Positions 35,815 to 43,878 of a DNA stretch of 64,000 nt are shown here, piece after piece. Within the stretch, counting starts at the first letter, position 1. The number at the start of each line of letters is the position of its first letter. The notes below the pieces were generated by a model. That model searched no databases. It had not been told where the DNA came from and worked only from the letters and a program-made list of their open reading frames with translations. The DNA comes from Clostridium sp. Cult2 (GTDB taxonomy: Bacteria; Bacillota; Clostridia; Tissierellales; Tepidimicrobiaceae). The stretch lies in assembly GCF_021655075.1 (NCBI RefSeq), contig NZ_PPXX01000054.1, positions 1-64,000 on the forward strand, in the 5' to 3' direction. A program made the translations under genes and the position numbers.

Positions 35815-37146
35815 TTAACTAACTTCCGATAGCTCATCTGAAATTCGTATTAACGATAATAAAAGAGCAACCAAAATCCAGAAAGTAGTTATTATTCTAG
35901 GTATATATAATATATTTTCCACTGCTCCATGGGCTAGTACAGCAGCCAAGCCTGATATAACACCTATTGCCATAGTTTTAATATAGCTATCTTTTCCTTT
36001 TACCAATTTCTTTATTGAATATTTGAATAATACAAATAAAAAGATTACAAAAATTATAAATCCTAATATTCCCGTTTCAGCCATTGTTTCTAAATAGGTA
36101 TTATGAGCATGATAAGTAGGCATTGTTCTTATATAGGTCTCAAAGGTTGCCTTAAAAGGAAGATGTCCGAATCCCACACCTACAAGCCAATGGTCTCGAA
36201 TAATATCTAAAGTTATTCTCCACATTTTTATCCTATAAGTATTGGATGAATCAGCAAAGTTTACAATACTCGTTATTCTATTTAAAATGGATTGAGGTAA
36301 AAAATATACGCCCCCTAATACTAGTGGAATAATAGATAAAAGCAACCTCTTTTCCATTAATAATACGAATATAAATATTCCAAAGGCAAATCCAACCCAA
36401 CCTCCTCTAGATAGGGTTAATACCAATGCTAATATTAGAATCAAACTAGAAATTAAAAAGATAGCCTTTTTATGAATTCTTTTAGAATGCCAAAATAATG
36501 ATATAGATATAGGTATCATCATTATCAAATATTCTGCGAATATATTTGGATTCCCAAAGACGGAATAAATTCTAGTTTTTACATCTGGGTTATTTGCAGC
36601 ATCTACCCATTTATCCTCTATTTCTACACCAACTTTAAATTGATAGAACCCATAAACTGCAATCAAAGTAGCTGAAATAATTAAAAAAACTATAAGGATA
36701 TTAAAATCCTTTTTAGTCTTTATATTATTTACTATTACAAATAAAAACCCTATAGATGTAAGATGAATGGCTAAATCTCTAAAACTACCAGTTGGGTCAA
36801 TAGATGTAATAGTTGAGATTATTATTATTATTACATAAAATATTATAGGCATATCTATTGGTTGTTTGGTTAAAGGGTTTGTTTCCTTAAATAATACCTT
36901 ATATAGATATACCCCTACCATAAAAATCATAAATAATATATTTAAAATGTCTGGCATAAAAGGAAATATAAATACACCTGCATATATTCCAATTTTAATA
37001 TTATATAATATCAACACAATTCCTATTAAGCCTAATAATGTAATAGCAAAATAACTTAAAGGCAATCTATGATATATTAAAGAAAATATTATACCTAATC
37101 CTATTGGGAGAATTATTTCCTTTTTCTTTATACATTCTACCACCAC
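35815..37146 (-). CDS. O-antigen ligase/Wzy-like membrane protein
   Basis: About 443 residues with roughly 11-12 membrane helices and the PF04932 (Wzy_C) loop: GVGFGHLPF, then a long extracellular loop ending at YHAHNTYLETMAETGILG, with the conserved His. Such proteins join or polymerise polysaccharide on a lipid carrier at the outer face of the membrane. The GTG start overlaps the end of the next upstream gene by ten bases, with GAGGGAG seven bases before it. The acceptor glycan cannot be deduced. Confidence 0.85.
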   Translation of the reverse strand: MVVECIKKKEIILPIGLGIIFSLIYHRLPLSYFAITLLGLIGIVLILYNIKIGIYAGVFIFPFMPDILNILFMIFMVGVYLYKVLFKETNPLTKQPIDMPIIFYVIIIIISTITSIDPTGSFRDLAIHLTSIGFLFVIVNNIKTKKDFNILIVFLIISATLIAVYGFYQFKVGVEIEDKWVDAANNPDVKTRIYSVFGNPNIFAEYLIMMIPISISLFWHSKRIHKKAIFLISSLILILALVLTLSRGGWVGFAFGIFIFVLLMEKRLLLSIIPLVLGGVYFLPQSILNRITSIVNFADSSNTYRIKMWRITLDIIRDHWLVGVGFGHLPFKATFETYIRTMPTYHAHNTYLETMAETGILGFIIFVIFLFVLFKYSIKKLVKGKDSYIKTMAIGVISGLAAVLAHGAVENILYIPRIITTFWILVALLLSLIRISDELSEVS

Positions 37147-37691
37147 TGTTCCACTCCCTCATCAATAGTAAATATGCTTTTTACCAACTTGAAAATATAG
37201 CTTCCTTCTAAAATACTTTTATAATCCTCTTTTACCTTTAAACCTATTAGGGAGATAGATATCAAAGCTATAGAGATTAAGTAGGATCTTCCTGAATAAT
37301 ATCCCCTAACTAGATTATTCCCTATAATGCCTATGCCAAAGGCAATGAAAAATATATAAAAAGTACTTTGCAATTGAATTTCATCATAAAAGAGATTATA
37401 AATAGTAGTATAGATTAAACTTCCATGGTTTACTTTTTTTATCCTTCTTCTTAATTCCCTAAAGACTTTTACAATTATATCAATAATGAAACAATATAAC
37501 TTATAAAGCAAACTTTCCTCTATCAGGCTACTGCTAGATGTAAATAAACTTATAGTGAGAGAACCAATAGATAAAAGCTTTGCTCCTTTTATCAATTTAT
37601 CATTAAATTTCTTTAAAAGACTATGTTCATAACCTTTCTCTAAAATATGCCAAATTTTTACCAAAAATCCTACTATTACACTATTATACAT
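37137..37691 (-). CDS. unknown membrane protein coupled to the O-antigen-ligase-like gene
   Basis: 184 residues. The N-terminal half is amphipathic and basic, with a long helix (FIIDIIVKVFRELRRRIKKV). The C-terminal half has two hydrophobic helices near residues 110-150. I do not recognise the family. Its end overlaps the ligase-like gene by ten bases in another frame. This suggests the two are made in fixed ratio and possibly form one complex. AGGAG lies seven bases before the ATG. No catalytic motif is evident. Confidence 0.75.
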   Translation of the reverse strand: MYNSVIVGFLVKIWHILEKGYEHSLLKKFNDKLIKGAKLLSIGSLTISLFTSSSSLIEESLLYKLYCFIIDIIVKVFRELRRRIKKVNHGSLIYTTIYNLFYDEIQLQSTFYIFFIAFGIGIIGNNLVRGYYSGRSYLISIALISISLIGLKVKEDYKSILEGSYIFKLVKSIFTIDEGVEQWW

Positions 37692-37710
37692 AGAACCACT
37701 CCTAGTTCCT

Positions 37711-38196
37711 TTATTCTACTTCAACCCCAAGTATAGTACTCATAACTGCTACATTTCTATTTTTAAGCCTAAATTGAGCTCCAATTCGGATTTGCTCTCC
37801 ACCAGCTATTACTACATCTGGATTTTCCTTTACATCTGCTTCTACTGTCATAATAACCGTATATTTTTCAGGAATTTCTGCTAAAATCCATCTCCCATCT
37901 CCACTCTCAACAGGTTCTTTATAGGGTTCTACTTTCTTATCTACTATTTCACCAAGCAATTGACCTTTATCATAATGATATAATGGATCTCCTATAACTA
38001 TACCATCTACAGTAGCCATTCTCACATCAGAAACTTCCACAGTTATCAAAGCCTTTTTGGTTTCTGCAATGGCTACAGGACTTTTTTTCATACGTTTTAC
38101 TCCTCCAACTGCTAATAACGCAATTATCAGTATTACAGCTAAATCAATTATGTTTATAATCCCGAATAATTTCCCTTTTTCGTTAATTATTTTCAC
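37711..38196 (-). CDS. DUF4330 domain protein
   Basis: 161 residues: a short N-terminal cytoplasmic tail, one membrane helix (IIDLAVILIIALLAVGG) and an extracellular beta-rich domain with repeated G-x-P/L turns (GDPLYHYDKGQLLGEIVD). It matches DUF4330, a family often found in clostridial surface-glycan clusters. GGAGGTAGG precedes the GTG start. Function unknown; an accessory role in glycan export or assembly is inference. Confidence 0.8.
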   Translation of the reverse strand: MKIINEKGKLFGIINIIDLAVILIIALLAVGGVKRMKKSPVAIAETKKALITVEVSDVRMATVDGIVIGDPLYHYDKGQLLGEIVDKKVEPYKEPVESGDGRWILAEIPEKYTVIMTVEADVKENPDVVIAGGEQIRIGAQFRLKNRNVAVMSTILGVEVE

Positions 38197-38201
38197 TTTT
38201 C

Positions 38202-39323
38202 CTACCTCCTATGTTGAATAATATAATCATAAATTTTACAATGTTCTTCTGCCATCTTTCTAGAAGAAAAGTTTTGCTTAACACTATTCAATAAATTTTC
38301 CCCCATGGTTTTTATCATTTCCTTGTTTTCCATAAGGTAATCTAGTTTTTCTGCTAAAGCTTCACTATCTCCAACCTTGATTAACCATCCATTGTAACCA
38401 TCTCTAATTAGTCGATTAATCCCACCTACATCCGTACTAATGGTCATCTTTTTAAGTCTTGCACCTTCTAAAATCACATAGGGAAAACTTTCACTAATGG
38501 AAGTCAATACATTTATATCTATGGCATTGAAAAATGAATATTGATCATCAACAAAACCTAAAAAATAAATATAATCACTAATCCCCATTTCATTAACTAA
38601 AGACTTAATCCTCTTCTCATCATTGCCCGTTCCTGCAATCAAAAATATAATATCCTTCCTCTTTTGGAGGACTTTATATGCAGCCTTAATAAAGGTTTCA
38701 TGATCTTTAACCAAATCTATTCTTGCTATTATACCAACTATTATCTTATCTTCTCCAGGAATATTATATCTATTTAAAAAATCTTCTTTGCTAATATATT
38801 CAATTTTAGACTCTAAATCAATACCATTATAAACGGTAAATATTTTTTCTTCACTAAACCCTCTTTTTACTAACATCTGTTTAAATGTTTCTGAAATTGC
38901 TATATAATAATCAAAATTTTTTAGAGCTATTGAATTCATAGGAGTATATACTATTTTCTTATAAAAATTATCCTTGAAATCCAGCTTATAATCGCTATGT
39001 ATAGTTGTTATCATAGGCTTTTTTATCCTATGTTTTAAAAACATAGCGATAAAATTAGCTCTAGCACCATGACAATGGATTATATCATAGCCTTCCTTCT
39101 TTATTTCCTTTTCTAACCTACTAATCACAGACATATCTGTTCTATTTTTCTGCTGGAATACTTCAATATTAATTCCTGCTTCTACAGCTTCTATAAAAAA
39201 CGTATCTTTAATAAAACAAATGACCTTTGCATCTATTAATTTATTTAATTGTCTCATCAATGAAATAATATGAGTTTTGGCTCCACCTGTATCGCCACCA
39301 CTAATTAAATGAAGTACCTTCAT
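38202..39323 (-). CDS. glycosyltransferase family 4
   Basis: GT4 enzyme of 373 residues, GT-B fold. The N-terminal domain begins VLHLISGGDTGGAKTHI. The C-terminal domain contains VYNGIDL, GIIARIDLVKDHETFIKAA, and the donor-binding SISESFPYVILEGARL with the conserved Glu. It adds a sugar to a growing surface polysaccharide on the cytoplasmic side. Unusually, its SD (AAGGAGG, 39356-39350) lies 26 bases from the ATG, with a hairpin between them. A small upstream ORF ends inside that hairpin (separate entries). Confidence 0.93.
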   Translation of the reverse strand: MKVLHLISGGDTGGAKTHIISLMRQLNKLIDAKVICFIKDTFFIEAVEAGINIEVFQQKNRTDMSVISRLEKEIKKEGYDIIHCHGARANFIAMFLKHRIKKPMITTIHSDYKLDFKDNFYKKIVYTPMNSIALKNFDYYIAISETFKQMLVKRGFSEEKIFTVYNGIDLESKIEYISKEDFLNRYNIPGEDKIIVGIIARIDLVKDHETFIKAAYKVLQKRKDIIFLIAGTGNDEKRIKSLVNEMGISDYIYFLGFVDDQYSFFNAIDINVLTSISESFPYVILEGARLKKMTISTDVGGINRLIRDGYNGWLIKVGDSEALAEKLDYLMENKEMIKTMGENLLNSVKQNFSSRKMAEEHCKIYDYIIQHRR

Positions 39324-39331
39324 TACATAAT

Positions 39332-39348
39332 AGCCCTATCTCAGGGCT
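39332..39348 (-). promoter_or_regulatory. hairpin between the Shine-Dalgarno and start codon of the GT4 gene
   Basis: Minus-strand stem AGCCCT/AGGGCT with a five-base loop sits between AAGGAGG (39356-39350) and ATG (39323). If folded, it shortens the effective spacing to about nine bases. This resembles the arrangement known for phage T4 gene 38. The stop codon of the 24-codon ORF is in the loop, so translating ribosomes would open the stem. Confidence 0.6.
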
Positions 39349-39415
39349 TCCTCCTTCCCTTTAAAAGCAAAATTAAAACCCCAAATATTATAACATAAAT
39401 TATTGCCCCTATCAT
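39341..39415 (-). CDS. 24-residue single-pass membrane peptide
   Basis: Small ORF whose ATG shares its A with the TGA of the PIG-L gene (TGATG), so it would be translated by coupling. The product has one hydrophobic helix (residues ~2-18, GAIIYVIIFGVLILLL) followed by a basic tail KGRRKP. This is a plausible positive-inside membrane peptide rather than random sequence. Its last codons contain the SD of the GT4 gene and its TGA lies in the hairpin loop. It may be a functional small protein, a leader that couples translation, or both. Too short for homology by eye. Confidence 0.5.
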   Translation of the reverse strand: MIGAIIYVIIFGVLILLLKGRRKP

Positions 39416-40353
39416 CAAATTTTATATTTTGTTAACTCTTTAGACAATATAGAATTAAGCTTAAGGCTAAATTCTTTCTTCAAGACTTTATTAGTTTCAA
39501 AAGATAAGAGCAAGTTATACTCACTGCTTAACTGCCTAAAATATTCAGGTTTAAATCCTTCCTCTACTAATATGTTTTCTATTTCTAATAAAGTTTTAAT
39601 GTTTGCTTTAACAAAGATTTCTGCCCCAAACCCATCCTCAACAAAAAATCTTTTTCTTCTATCTAATAATCTGAAAACATCAAATCCCATTGCCCACTGA
39701 GAAGTAAAAACATTATATACTTTCCCTTTTTGACTATATAAATATTCATCCATTATGCTTAAACTATTTACCAATTTGGGGATTATGGGGCAATTTACTT
39801 CATACATATATATTTTTTCAAAATCTTTATTCCATACCTTCAAAGCCCTTATTAAAGCTTTTGTGGTCTCTACATGATCTTTGTGCCCATCAATTATAAA
39901 AGGAGTATATATAATGGAAGGTTTCTCTTCTTCCAATATATTAATAATTTTTTCTATTAAATCTACTTTGGAAGAATCTAGTTGCCCATCTAATTCATCT
40001 AAAAAATATAAAGCATCAAATCCATATACTTCTTTTATCCTTTTCCCTTCTTCTTTTCTTTGATTAATTAATTTGCTACTAGTTAAGTCAGTTGTACTAC
40101 CACTTCCATCGGTTAAGTATACCAACGCCATTTTATTATCTGCTCTTTTATGTTTTAATAAGGTAGCTCCAAGACCTATGGTTTCATCATCTACATGGGG
40201 TGATAAAACCAATACCTTTTCATCTGTATTAATCATAGCATCTATTTCAATATTATCTCTCATTGAACTATTTCTATAATAAAAATAGGTATATATGCTG
40301 TTGGTCAATTTTAAAGGGTATTTAAGGACCTTCTTTACCAAATTTTTAACCAT
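39415..40353 (-). CDS. PIG-L family deacetylase
   Basis: LmbE/PIG-L zinc deacetylase, 312 residues. The motif VLSPHVDDETIGLGATLLKH near residue 50 supplies the His-Asp-Asp metal and catalytic residues. DGHKDHVET supplies the second His. It removes N-acetyl groups from sugars such as GlcNAc. No signal peptide is seen, though an N-terminal amphipathic stretch could touch the membrane. It lies in the polysaccharide cluster, suggesting de-N-acetylation of a glycan precursor. AGAGGATG is upstream of the ATG. Confidence 0.9.
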   Translation of the reverse strand: MVKNLVKKVLKYPLKLTNSIYTYFYYRNSSMRDNIEIDAMINTDEKVLVLSPHVDDETIGLGATLLKHKRADNKMALVYLTDGSGSTTDLTSSKLINQRKEEGKRIKEVYGFDALYFLDELDGQLDSSKVDLIEKIINILEEEKPSIIYTPFIIDGHKDHVETTKALIRALKVWNKDFEKIYMYEVNCPIIPKLVNSLSIMDEYLYSQKGKVYNVFTSQWAMGFDVFRLLDRRKRFFVEDGFGAEIFVKANIKTLLEIENILVEEGFKPEYFRQLSSEYNLLLSFETNKVLKKEFSLKLNSILSKELTKYKI

Positions 40354-40379
40354 AGACTCACATCCTCTATTCGTAAAAA

Positions 40380-40844
40380 CTATCTAATTTCATATTTACC
40401 TCGTACCAAATAAATGGAATCTGTAATAGCATATACTCCTCTGTCATCATCTCTAGGAACAATAAGTAAATGGTTTGCAGGAACATTTTCTCCCATCTTT
40501 AAATCCCTTCCACCAGTTACATCTGACAAGCCACCTAATTCACCAGCTAATATTTCTGCTTTCCCTCCCCTTAAAATAATCTCTGTACCTCTTTCTCCTA
40601 TAATAGATTGTCCAGCTAATATCTCCACCACTTCCAAATCATTGGATAAATTAGTATTACCTTCAACACTTGATAGTTTATCATCTATATAATATTTTAA
40701 CTGGTCAATTCGCTTCTCTAAATAGCTCAAGGATATTAAAGGATCATTTTCAGAGCCTGGTTCTGAAAAAACAACGGTGCTACCTAATATTATGAATACT
40801 ATGCCTAAAATCAATATGGTTCCATTCATTCTATTATTTCTCAT
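40380..40844 (-). CDS. exported protein of unknown function
   Basis: 154 residues. A signal peptide or anchor (MNGTILILGIVFIILGSTVVFS) precedes a mature region that begins ENDPLISLSYLEKRIDQLKYYIDDKL, a short coiled coil. A glycine-rich beta domain follows (GERGTEIILRGGKAEILAG, GGLSDVTGGRDL, GVYAITDSIYLVRG). The DPLISLSYLEKRI-type start recurs in clostridial exported proteins that I have seen but cannot name. AAGGGGG precedes the ATG. Its position suggests a surface or glycan-assembly role; nothing more can be said. Confidence 0.75.
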   Translation of the reverse strand: MRNNRMNGTILILGIVFIILGSTVVFSEPGSENDPLISLSYLEKRIDQLKYYIDDKLSSVEGNTNLSNDLEVVEILAGQSIIGERGTEIILRGGKAEILAGELGGLSDVTGGRDLKMGENVPANHLLIVPRDDDRGVYAITDSIYLVRGKYEIR

Positions 40845-40872
40845 TTTTATTTTCCCCCTTATTTAGCCTAGT

Positions 40873-41670
40873 TTAAAAGTAATCTCCTTTATATATAGGA
40901 ATTTGGATTTTTTCTATCCCTTTAATTCCATTATTAAAAGAAACTATAGTTGCTCTGTTTTTAAATATTTTATAAATAACAGTCTCTTTAGTGGTATATT
41001 TAAATAATAAGGGAAAATCCGCCTTCATGAAATATTCATTATATTCACTATTAAATCTTCCTAAAATATAATATATATTTTTTCCCCTTTCAAATAGTAA
41101 ATAGGATTGATTATCTTTTTGGTAATAATGATATTTTTTTATTGGTGATTTTATAAATCTCCAAACCAAATAATCTTCATGAATATAATGGGTTTCATCT
41201 TTTAATTTAGATTTGCTAAATACAGGTTCTAAATAACAATATTTGTTGATTTCCCAACCTAATTTTAGATTTCCTGGTAAAGAATTTTCATTAGGAAAAT
41301 TATAAATAAAAGCTCCTTTTGTATTTTCCAAAGCTATTAAACTAGACTTTGTAAAGATACCTTTCCCCCTATATCTTTCTAGAACAGCGGTATCACAAGG
41401 TTGGTAGGATAAATGGCCTTCTATGTCATTTCTCCAAAAAACTCTAATCCCGATTAGCTCTTCTCCGTCATATGCTAAAACTATGTATGAATCCCCATAT
41501 ATATTGTCTAAATATTTCCAATTAAACCATTCTAAATTATACTTGGTATGAAAAACTGTATTGAACACTTCTATAAAACTACTTTTTTCCTTTTCACTAA
41601 GTTCACTACTTAATTTGCATGTATATATAATATCTTCTTTATCTACCAAGTTGAAACACCTACTTTCCAT
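40873..41670 (-). CDS. GNAT family N-acetyltransferase
   Basis: 265 residues. The first ~140 form a GNAT domain: EVFNTVFHTKYNLEWFNWKY, YDGEELIGIRVFWRND, and the acetyl-CoA loop ERYRGKGIFTKSSLIALEN. The C-terminal half is a second, diverged beta-rich domain. It is first in the polysaccharide operon, so it probably acetylates a sugar nucleotide or glycan precursor. ATG 41670 has GAAGGA rather far upstream (12 bases). TTG 41649, behind AGTAGGTG, is an alternative start. Confidence 0.82.
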   Translation of the reverse strand: MESRCFNLVDKEDIIYTCKLSSELSEKEKSSFIEVFNTVFHTKYNLEWFNWKYLDNIYGDSYIVLAYDGEELIGIRVFWRNDIEGHLSYQPCDTAVLERYRGKGIFTKSSLIALENTKGAFIYNFPNENSLPGNLKLGWEINKYCYLEPVFSKSKLKDETHYIHEDYLVWRFIKSPIKKYHYYQKDNQSYLLFERGKNIYYILGRFNSEYNEYFMKADFPLLFKYTTKETVIYKIFKNRATIVSFNNGIKGIEKIQIPIYKGDYF

Positions 41671-41696
41671 CTAAAATACTATTCCTTCTTCATTTG

Positions 41697-41725
41697 ATTA
41701 TACTATAATTTGCTAACCTTTTAAA
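41697..41725 (-). promoter_or_regulatory. sigma-A promoter of the surface-polysaccharide operon
   Basis: Minus strand TTTAAA (41725-41720), 17-base spacer, TATAAT (41702-41697), about 27 bases before the GNAT ATG and just after the mazF terminator. Confidence 0.55.
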
Positions 41726-41732
41726 GAAATTA

Positions 41733-41767
41733 AAAAAATAAGCATATTTAATTAATGCTTATTTTTT
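41733..41767 (-). terminator. terminator of the mazEF genes
   Basis: Perfect 13-bp stem AAAAAATAAGCAT/ATGCTTATTTTTT with a nine-base loop, overlapping the mazF stop and ending in a T-run. Confidence 0.85.
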
Positions 41768-42116
41768 ATAAATCTATTAATCCTAAACTTATTTTTAAAC
41801 AATCATCTACCTTTTCCATCATTTCATCATTAAATCTACCAATTTTTTCTCTCAGTCTCTTTTTATCTATGGTTCTAACCTGCTCTAACAATACTACCGA
41901 ATCTTTAGGAAGGCCATACTCAGGAGCACTGATTTCTACGTGGGTAGGTAGCTTTGCTTTGTTAATTTGAGAAGTAATAGCCGCTACGATAATAGTAGGG
42001 CTATACTTGTTGCCAATATCATTTTGGATAACAAGAACAGGTCTTACTCCCCCTTGTTCTGAGCCAACAACTGGACTCAGGTCAGCATAAAAAACATCTC
42101 CTCTTTTTACATTCAC
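41766..42116 (-). CDS. mazF: MazF/NdoA family endoribonuclease toxin
   Basis: 116 residues, the same length as B. subtilis NdoA (EndoA). Family landmarks are [29 protein letters not shown] and the [15 protein letters not shown] region. MazF toxins cut single-stranded mRNA at short specific sequences. The GTG start overlaps the antitoxin TGA (GTGA), typical for toxin-antitoxin pairs. The alr-antitoxin-toxin order is the same as in Bacillus. Confidence 0.94.
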   Translation of the reverse strand: MNVKRGDVFYADLSPVVGSEQGGVRPVLVIQNDIGNKYSPTIIVAAITSQINKAKLPTHVEISAPEYGLPKDSVVLLEQVRTIDKKRLREKIGRFNDEMMEKVDDCLKISLGLIDL

Positions 42117-42394
42117 ATTTTTTCACACCCAGTTAGCTTTGTTTCGTATACAATTAATTCTACCATATCTTGTTCAAAACCTATTTCAGCAAGAGCTAAA
42201 TTAATTTTACTCATCTCTACATATCCATCCTTCAGTCTTTGAGAAACTTCCACTCGCCTTTTTTCACGAATATACAATTTCATAGCTTCTTTAACAAATT
42301 CACTTCTATTTTTCTTTTCCATAGAAACGATAAAGTCCACCTCTTTTAATAAACTATTTGGTAAACTAACCATGATTTTTTTAGTTTCAGCCAT
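42113..42394 (-). CDS. mazE: MazE/NdoAI family ribbon-helix-helix antitoxin
   Basis: 93 residues from ATG 42394, the same length as B. subtilis NdoAI. The ribbon-helix-helix region is [18 protein letters not shown] followed by [14 protein letters not shown]. It neutralises the MazF toxin and usually autoregulates. An upstream TTG at 42415 has a good AGGAG and would add seven residues. ATG 42394 has GGGGG nine bases upstream and the expected family start; both may be used. A strong promoter lies about 75 bases upstream. Confidence 0.9.
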   Translation of the reverse strand: MAETKKIMVSLPNSLLKEVDFIVSMEKKNRSEFVKEAMKLYIREKRRVEVSQRLKDGYVEMSKINLALAEIGFEQDMVELIVYETKLTGCEKM

Positions 42395-42467
42395 TAAGTT
42401 TGCACCCCCAAGCAAATGTTTCTCCTAAAACCTAATAAGATAAGCTCAGCCGTAGTAATACATATCA

Positions 42468-42497
42468 ATTATATATTCTTTACATTAATTGTGTCAA
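42468..42497 (-). promoter_or_regulatory. sigma-A promoter of mazEF
   Basis: Minus strand TTGACA (42497-42492), 18-base spacer, TATAAT (42473-42468). Both hexamers are perfect consensus. Confidence 0.75.
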
Positions 42498-42525
42498 TAT
42501 GAACAATTATTTATTCAAAATTTGG

Positions 42526-43701
42526 CTAATCTAATAGATAATCTTCTACATCTATTATCTTACCATCCTTAATATATACTCTGGGAACCCTCCTTCCCAC
42601 CATACATACTATTTCATAGTTTATAGTCTTTAACTTATCTGCAACTTCATCTACATGAGGATAACCCTCTTCACCGTATCCAAATAAAACTACTTCATCT
42701 CCTATACTTACATCTTCTAAATCTGTAATATCTAGCATACATTGATCCATACATATTTTCCCTACTACAGGTACTCTTTTCCCTTTTAGATAGGCTTCTG
42801 CTTTGGATGTTAATAATCTTGTAAAGCCATCAGCATATCCTATAGGAATAGTAGCAATTTTAGATTCCCTTTCAGTAACAAAAATTTGCCCATAACTAAT
42901 TCCAGTACCTTTAGGGACATTTTTAATGTAGGAAATTTTAGACTTCAAGGTCATGGCAGGTTTAAGATTTACTCTTTCCTTATTTACTTCATTAGAAGGA
43001 TAGAGTCCATATATCATAATTCCTGCTCTAACCATATTTAGATTGTATTCAGGAAAATCCATTATAGCTGCACTATTAGATACATGTTTAATAGGTATGG
43101 AAAGCCCCCTTTTCTCTAGTTTTTCAGTAAATTTTGAAAACCTATCATATTGAAGTCTAGTATAGGTTTTATCCTCTTCATCTGCTGTAGCAAAATGGGT
43201 ATAAATTCCTTCGATTTTTATATTTGGAAGATTAGAAATTTTAATAATCTCATCAATAGCTTCATCTTTAGGTAAATATCCTAGTCTACCCATGCCACTA
43301 TCAACCTTTAAATGGATAATACCAGCCTTGTCTAACTTAACAGCAGCTTCCGAAAGAACCTTAGCACTTTCATAATCATATATGGTTTGAATAATATTAA
43401 ATTCTACTACTAAAGGGTATTGGCCTTTTGGGGTGTACCCTAGAATTAGTATAGGAACATCTATATTTGCCTTTCTAAGCTCAATAGCTTCTGATAAAGT
43501 TGATACTGCCAATCTATCTGCACCATTATTTAAAAAAGTTTCAGCAGATTTAACAGAACCATGGCCATAAGCATTAGCCTTAACTACTGCTGTTATCAAA
43601 ACACCTTCTTTTATATTTTTCTTCACCTCTTTCATATTATGAGCTAAATTATCTAAGTTTATTTCCACCCAAACTGGTCTGACCTCATCTAAAGTTTTCA
43701 T
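42526..43701 (-). CDS. alr: alanine racemase
   Basis: Fold-type III PLP enzyme of 391 residues making D-alanine for peptidoglycan. PLP-Lys41 is in AVVKANAYGHG. The catalytic Tyr is in GISYGQIF. GKICMDQCMLDIT and the C-terminal NYEIVCMVGRRVPRVY block are also typical. GAGGTGG lies just before the ATG. It is followed by the NdoAI-NdoA pair, which has its own promoter. Confidence 0.95.
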   Translation of the reverse strand: MKTLDEVRPVWVEINLDNLAHNMKEVKKNIKEGVLITAVVKANAYGHGSVKSAETFLNNGADRLAVSTLSEAIELRKANIDVPILILGYTPKGQYPLVVEFNIIQTIYDYESAKVLSEAAVKLDKAGIIHLKVDSGMGRLGYLPKDEAIDEIIKISNLPNIKIEGIYTHFATADEEDKTYTRLQYDRFSKFTEKLEKRGLSIPIKHVSNSAAIMDFPEYNLNMVRAGIMIYGLYPSNEVNKERVNLKPAMTLKSKISYIKNVPKGTGISYGQIFVTERESKIATIPIGYADGFTRLLTSKAEAYLKGKRVPVVGKICMDQCMLDITDLEDVSIGDEVVLFGYGEEGYPHVDEVADKLKTINYEIVCMVGRRVPRVYIKDGKIIDVEDYLLD

Positions 43702-43878
43702 CTTACCACCTCAGCGTTACTTATTATTAATTTTATCTTTTGTATAGTTAATAAAATCTATAGTCTATATTATATCTTCCACCTTATATATTCAACCTAT
43801 TAGATACAAAATCCTTCTTTTTTAACCAAATTTGTTTAATATTTTAATATTTTCCATAATAGATATTCTAATCAGAAC

